Positions 63,896 to 64,000 of a stretch of 64,000 nt of DNA are shown one piece after another (positions within the stretch are counted from its first letter, which is position 1; each line of letters starts with the position of its first letter). The DNA comes from Rhizoclosmatium globosum. Taxonomy: Eukaryota; Chytridiomycota; Chytridiomycetes; Chytridiales; Chytriomycetaceae. The stretch spans positions 62,001 through 126,000 of the forward strand of contig MCGO01000107.1 in the NCBI GenBank assembly GCA_002104985.1, given 5' to 3'. The translations under genes and the position numbers were made by a program. The notes beneath the pieces are model-generated. The model searched no databases and had not been told where the DNA came from. It was given only the letters and a program-made list of their open reading frames with translations.

Positions 63896-64000
63896 TTAAT
63901 CAAGGTCGTGGTCATCTCGTGTCGGCCCAGGACAGAGAGATTCCAATTCATCTTTGTTGGAGTACTTGTCTCCACACCACAAACAATAGAAATACGTGGT
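63896..64000 (-). CDS. 3' end of a GPATCH11-like protein (partial)
   Basis: The minus strand from the window edge reads YFYCLWCGDKYSNKDELESLCPGPTRDDHDLD and stops at 63896. The pattern YC.WC...Y.....L...CPG.T.DDHD is the C-terminal zinc-binding DUF4187 segment of G-patch domain protein 11 (CENP-Y). The G-patch itself would lie outside the window. The gene runs off the right edge. It is tandem with DENND6, whose start is about 160 nt downstream. Confidence 0.75.
   Translation of the reverse strand, partial: TTYFYCLWCGDKYSNKDELESLCPGPTRDDHDLD

Noticed and set aside
1..64000. CRISPR arrays, bacterial operons, ribosome-binding sites
   Set aside because: No regularly spaced repeats; introns, HDEL, BBS1 and RNA silencing genes show nuclear eukaryotic DNA, so these feature types do not apply.

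Overview
The window is nuclear DNA of a flagellated (zoosporic) fungus, most likely a chytrid. Genes are packed on both strands and cut by many very short introns, mostly about 40-80 nt with GT..AG ends. Fungal markers are a Zn2Cys6 transcription factor, two WOPR (Gti1/Pac2) regulators, a GT34 galactosyl/mannosyltransferase and an HDEL-tailed glucosidase II beta subunit. Two genes point to a cilium: BBS1 and a ZBBX-like protein. Exon models were built by hand from splice sites, reading phase and known family motifs. Those of RdRP1, BBS1, STE24, ZBBX, the MFS carrier, the haem peroxidase, EndoG, the Zn2Cys6 factor, WOPR1, glucosidase II beta and RNase H1 each sum to a multiple of three.

Layout. 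0-6 kb: a SYLF-domain protein (-), a coiled-coil/acidic orphan (+), a GT34 enzyme (+) and an F-box/plant-type-LRR protein (+). 6-17 kb, all on minus: STE24 CAAX protease, ZBBX-like protein, BBS1, and a full-length eukaryotic RNA-dependent RNA polymerase (RdRP1). 17-29 kb: secreted S41 protease (-), WOPR regulator 1 (+), a second F-box/LRR (-) head-to-head with a 5'-shortened second RdRP (+), a LIM protein (-), a third F-box/LRR (+) and a 545-aa orphan (-). 29-34.5 kb: four tandem paralogues of a seven-helix membrane protein (the first broken), interrupted by tRNA-Glu(UUC) and an endonuclease G. 35-45 kb: a modular Cys-rich secreted protein with a carbohydrate-binding-like tail, two HMG-box genes, a Myb/SANT-like gene and RNase H1. 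45-53 kb: an MFS carrier, a haem peroxidase of the fatty-acid dioxygenase (Ppo) type, a Zn2Cys6 factor and glucosidase II beta. 53-64 kb: an ABCC-type transporter, WOPR regulator 2, a coiled-coil orphan, DENND6, and the 3' end of a GPATCH11-like gene. Several genes of this last block have broken reading frames.

The strongest unexplained signals are: (i) a related GC-rich repeat in the oversized introns of two neighbouring genes, in the same orientation relative to transcription, which resembles an introner; (ii) the paired RdRPs with discordant introns and a missing N-terminus in one; (iii) the tandem seven-helix family; (iv) a displaced fragment of a glucosidase II beta exon; (v) single-base frame breaks, often in homopolymers, concentrated in the last 10 kb. 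Function calls rest on motif recognition only; no database search was possible.
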